16,577 bases of DNA. Origin: Anaerolineae bacterium. Its GTDB lineage: Bacteria > Chloroflexota > Anaerolineae > JAAYZQ01. Under the pieces are notes generated by a model that was given only the letters and a program-made list of their open reading frames with translations, searched no databases and had not been told where the DNA came from. The stretch is from assembly GCA_016926595.1 (NCBI GenBank), contig JAFGOG010000104.1:1-16577 (forward strand). The letters are read 5' to 3'. The position numbers and the translations under genes are program-made. Shown here piece by piece: positions 14,516 to 16,577 of the stretch. Each line of letters starts with the position of its first letter. The stretch's first letter is position 1.

Positions 14516-15961
14516 GTGACTGCCAGCATTGATGCACACGCCGAAAAGGAAAAGCGGAGCGCGGCGCTCAGCTCTGTCGTCGCGGCGGTGTTTCTCACCG
14601 CCCTCAAGCTCGTCGTCGGCCTGATGACGGGCAGCCTCGGCATCCTGGCCGAAGCGGCCCATTCCGGCCTCGACCTGGTTGCGGCATTGGTCACCTTCTT
14701 TGCCGTACGCATCGCCGACAGGCCGCCCGACGAGCACTACCGCTACGGCTATGGCAAGGTCGAGAACCTGTCGGCCCTGATCGAGACACTGCTGCTCTTG
14801 ATCACCTGCGTCTGGATCATCTACGAGGCGATCCAGCGCCTCTTTTTCAAACCTGTCGAGATCGAAGCCAGCCTGTGGGCCTTTGGCGTGATGGCCACCT
14901 CGATCATTGTCGACATCACGCGCTCGCGCATCCTCTACGCGGCGGCACGCAAGCACAACAGCCAGGCACTGGAGGCCGACGCGCTTCACTTTTCCACCGA
15001 CATCTGGAGCTCGTCGGTCGTGATCGGGGGTCTTGGCCTGGTCTGGCTCAGCGGGCAGTTGGGACCCCAGTGGGCGTGGCTGGCCAAGGGCGATGCCGTG
15101 GCGGCGCTCGTGGTGGCGGCGATTGTCGTGTACGTCAGCCTGCAGCTCGGCAAGCGTGCCGTGGTCGTCCTGCTCGACGTGGCACCGCCTGGCCTGGCCG
15201 AGCGGATCGCGTCCGAGGCTGCGCAGGTGCCGGGGGTCCAGAGCCTCGGTCCCGTGCGCCTGCGCCAGGCGGGCGCTTCTGTGTTCGTCGACCTGGTGAT
15301 AAACGTGGACCGCAGCACGTCGTTGGAAGAGGCGCACCAGGTGGCAGAAGCGGTGGATGAGCGTGTCGCCAAGATCGTCCCGAGGGGCGACGTGATCGTC
15401 CACGTCGATCCCGTGCGCCGGTCAGGAGAAAACCTGGCGCAGACGGTGGGCGCCATCGCTGCCAGGATGGGGTTGCACACCCACGACGTCCACGCTCACG
15501 TGGTGCGAGATCGTTACTCTGTCGACCTGCACGTCGAGGTGCCGGCGGAGTTGACTTTGGGCCAGGCGCACGACAGGGTCAGCCGCCTGGAGCTGGCCGT
15601 GCGCGAGGATCTGCCCCACGTGCGCGACATCCACAGCCACATCGAGCCGCTTGCAACACCCGTCGTGCCGGCGTCGCCGCTGGATGAGGATGAGCGGCGT
15701 GACCTGGAGGCACGGATCGTGGCCATAGTGAGCGAGGTGCCCGGGTTGAGTCACTGCACCCGGCTGCACATCCGTCCCGGCCCCGGCGGGCACGACGTCG
15801 TCCTCCACTGCCTGGCCGATCCCGACTTGCCCTTGCCAGACGCGCATCGCCTGGCCGACCGGGTAGAAAAGCTAGTGCACGTGTACATTCCGGGCATCAG
15901 GCAGGTGTTGGTACACGTGGCGCCGGAAGGCGAGAGCGAGAGGGTGAATGGAACATGCTGA
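14516..15961 (+). CDS. Cation diffusion facilitator with three tandem C-terminal dimer domains
   Basis: A 481-residue CDF-family efflux transporter that exchanges divalent metal, likely Zn2+ or Cd2+, for protons across the membrane. The six-helix region spans about 16-220. The metal site residues are His49 and Asp53 (HSGLD, helix 2) and His158 and Asp162 (ALHFSTD, helix 5), the HD-HD arrangement typical of zinc/cadmium transport. Ordinary CDFs end in one cytoplasmic dimerisation domain of about 80 residues; here three similar units follow (about 221-300, 304-380 and 390-472), the second rich in histidine (LHTHDVHAH). The start is the GTG at 14516, with AAGGGAG at 14503; the frame stays open upstream to 14105 but that part is a shadow of the methyltransferase remnant. 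The GbsR-type gene upstream may regulate it. Confidence 0.93.
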   Translation: MTASIDAHAEKEKRSAALSSVVAAVFLTALKLVVGLMTGSLGILAEAAHSGLDLVAALVTFFAVRIADRPPDEHYRYGYGKVENLSALIETLLLLITCVWIIYEAIQRLFFKPVEIEASLWAFGVMATSIIVDITRSRILYAAARKHNSQALEADALHFSTDIWSSSVVIGGLGLVWLSGQLGPQWAWLAKGDAVAALVVAAIVVYVSLQLGKRAVVVLLDVAPPGLAERIASEAAQVPGVQSLGPVRLRQAGASVFVDLVINVDRSTSLEEAHQVAEAVDERVAKIVPRGDVIVHVDPVRRSGENLAQTVGAIAARMGLHTHDVHAHVVRDRYSVDLHVEVPAELTLGQAHDRVSRLELAVREDLPHVRDIHSHIEPLATPVVPASPLDEDERRDLEARIVAIVSEVPGLSHCTRLHIRPGPGGHDVVLHCLADPDLPLPDAHRLADRVEKLVHVYIPGIRQVLVHVAPEGESERVNGTC

Positions 15962-16063
15962 GTGTGGTCCTGGTCAGTACCTCCGCTCTGCCCCCCGCTG
16001 CTCAACTGCCGCCGACGACCGCGGCCGTGTCGTTAACAACTGTCGATAGGCTATCCATCACCT

Positions 16064-16450
16064 TCAGGGTGGCGAATGACCGGCCACCGGCCGTCGTGCC
16101 TCGCCCCTTCGATGCCCGCCGCTCTTGCCAGCCGCCGGATTTGTCTCCAAGAACCCTTCCTCTACGAGCCACGAAAAGAACCTATGGATGCCTCGAAGGT
16201 AGTTGTGGATCGACCAGACTGACAGGCCACCGTCTTCCTTTGGCCGGGTCGGGTGGTCGGCATATCTTGAGTTGCGATCAAAGAGTGAGGCACGCCACTG
16301 GCGTAGATCTGTAATCGAGAGTGGTTGGTGTCCAGCGTCCACTGCCCAGGGTCCACCGCCTCTGTTTGCGCTCCCGGGGCACATGTGATATGATGTGCTT
16401 GTAGCATATGTGGGGTGATGTTGCCGTGAGCGAGAGCGAACACAACGCAC
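16064..16450 (-). pseudogene. Remnant of a tyrosine recombinase/integrase N-terminal domain
   Basis: On the minus strand about 16321-16130 encodes LSITDLRQWRASL and, a little later, SIHNYLRGIHRFFSWLVEEG followed by NPA. This is the SAM-like core-binding domain of XerC/D-type or phage integrases. The catalytic domain with its Arg-His-Arg-Tyr residues is absent on the downstream side, and the frame simply runs out by 16064. Its apparent start lies inside the response-regulator gene on the other strand, so it has no proper beginning either. I see no attachment site or other mobile genes. The rest of the interval 15962-16365 is without a gene. Confidence 0.65.
16366..16394 (+). promoter_or_regulatory. 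Promoter of the response-regulator gene
   Basis: TTGCGC (16366-16371) and TATGAT (16389-16394) are 17 bases apart, with a TG two bases further upstream of the -10 region giving a partial extended -10. The predicted start is near 16401, 25 bases before the GTG at 16426. Confidence 0.5.
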
Positions 16451-16577
16451 GCATCCTTTTCGTCGCCGACGGCCTGCCGTTGCTGCACAGTGGGGCCCGG
16501 CTGCTCGGAGACGCCGGTCACCAGGTGATCGAGGCCGCCACGGGCCAGGAAGGCCTGCGCCTGGCCCAGGAGTGGAA
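16426..16577 (+). CDS. Response-regulator receiver domain protein, 5' part
   Basis: The first 50 codons are in the window; the gene runs off the right edge. The sequence ILFVADGLPLLHSGARLL followed by HQVIEAATGQEGLRLA is the opening beta-alpha-beta of a CheY-like receiver domain, where a histidine kinase passes phosphate to a later aspartate. The usual acidic pair after the first strand (DD) is here Ala-Asp (VADG), so one metal-binding acid is replaced. The GTG at 16426 follows GGGGTG; an in-frame ATG at 16408 is a less likely start. The rest, including the phosphorylated aspartate and any output domain, is outside the window. Confidence 0.8.
   Translation, partial: MSESEHNARILFVADGLPLLHSGARLLGDAGHQVIEAATGQEGLRLAQEW

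Noticed and set aside
14405..15403. A 332-codon minus-strand frame opposite the CDF gene
   Set aside because: Composition is His/Asp/Arg-rich and follows the complement of conserved CDF codons; no motif or ribosome site.
1..16577. CRISPR array, tRNA or rRNA genes
   Set aside because: No regularly spaced short repeats, cloverleaf-like sequence or conserved rRNA stretch was seen on either strand.

Overview
The window is GC-rich and gene-dense, with no rRNA, tRNA or CRISPR array that I can see. Gene content (a heliorhodopsin, a class I photolyase, Pro/Thr-rich linker lipoprotein with a small death-like C-terminal domain, a CDF transporter with several C-terminal dimer domains, GTG starts, near-consensus sigma70-type promoters with 17-base spacers) suggests a free-living bacterium, most likely Chloroflexota. 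That placement is inference from gene content; no marker gene is present.

Layout. (1) 1-2766, plus strand: a near-consensus promoter, a complete heliorhodopsin, a short ORF that looks like the surviving C-terminus of a YfcH-type epimerase, and a complete DNA photolyase overlapping it by four bases: a light-sensing/light-repair locus. (2) 2731-4564: a short degraded membrane-protein-like stretch, then a B12-binding-domain radical SAM protein. (3) 10059-4625, minus strand: a run transcribed leftward of a phosphohistidine dikinase-like protein (ATP-grasp plus swivelling His domain, no PEP-binding barrel), a membrane-anchored ferrochelatase/CbiX-like protein, and two divergent PlsY-like membrane acyltransferases, the last with its own excellent promoter. 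I cannot name the pathway; this is the best candidate for an undescribed system. (4) 11404-10073, minus strand: an SDR oxidoreductase with a clear promoter overlapping a perfect dyad, then a LolD-type ABC ATPase that stops making family sense straight after its signature motif and runs into the C-terminal part of an AttH/CrtC-like lipocalin in another frame: a deletion scar. (5) 11405-11984: non-coding, with a 109-base palindromic repeat and a promoter. (6) 11985-13496, plus strand: a lipoprotein with a C-terminal effector-associated-domain-like module inside the cell, followed by a 55-residue secreted two-cysteine peptide. (7) 13545-15961, plus strand: a GbsR/MarR-type regulator with its own promoter, a methyltransferase mosaic pseudogene, and a CDF metal-efflux transporter. 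(8) 15962-16577: remnant of a tyrosine recombinase (minus) and the start of a response-regulator receiver domain (plus), cut by the window edge.

A recurring feature is that intact genes alternate with gene ends left by internal deletion (epimerase tail, ABC/AttH, methyltransferases, integrase). This may be real genome erosion or, if this is a metagenome assembly, partly misassembly.
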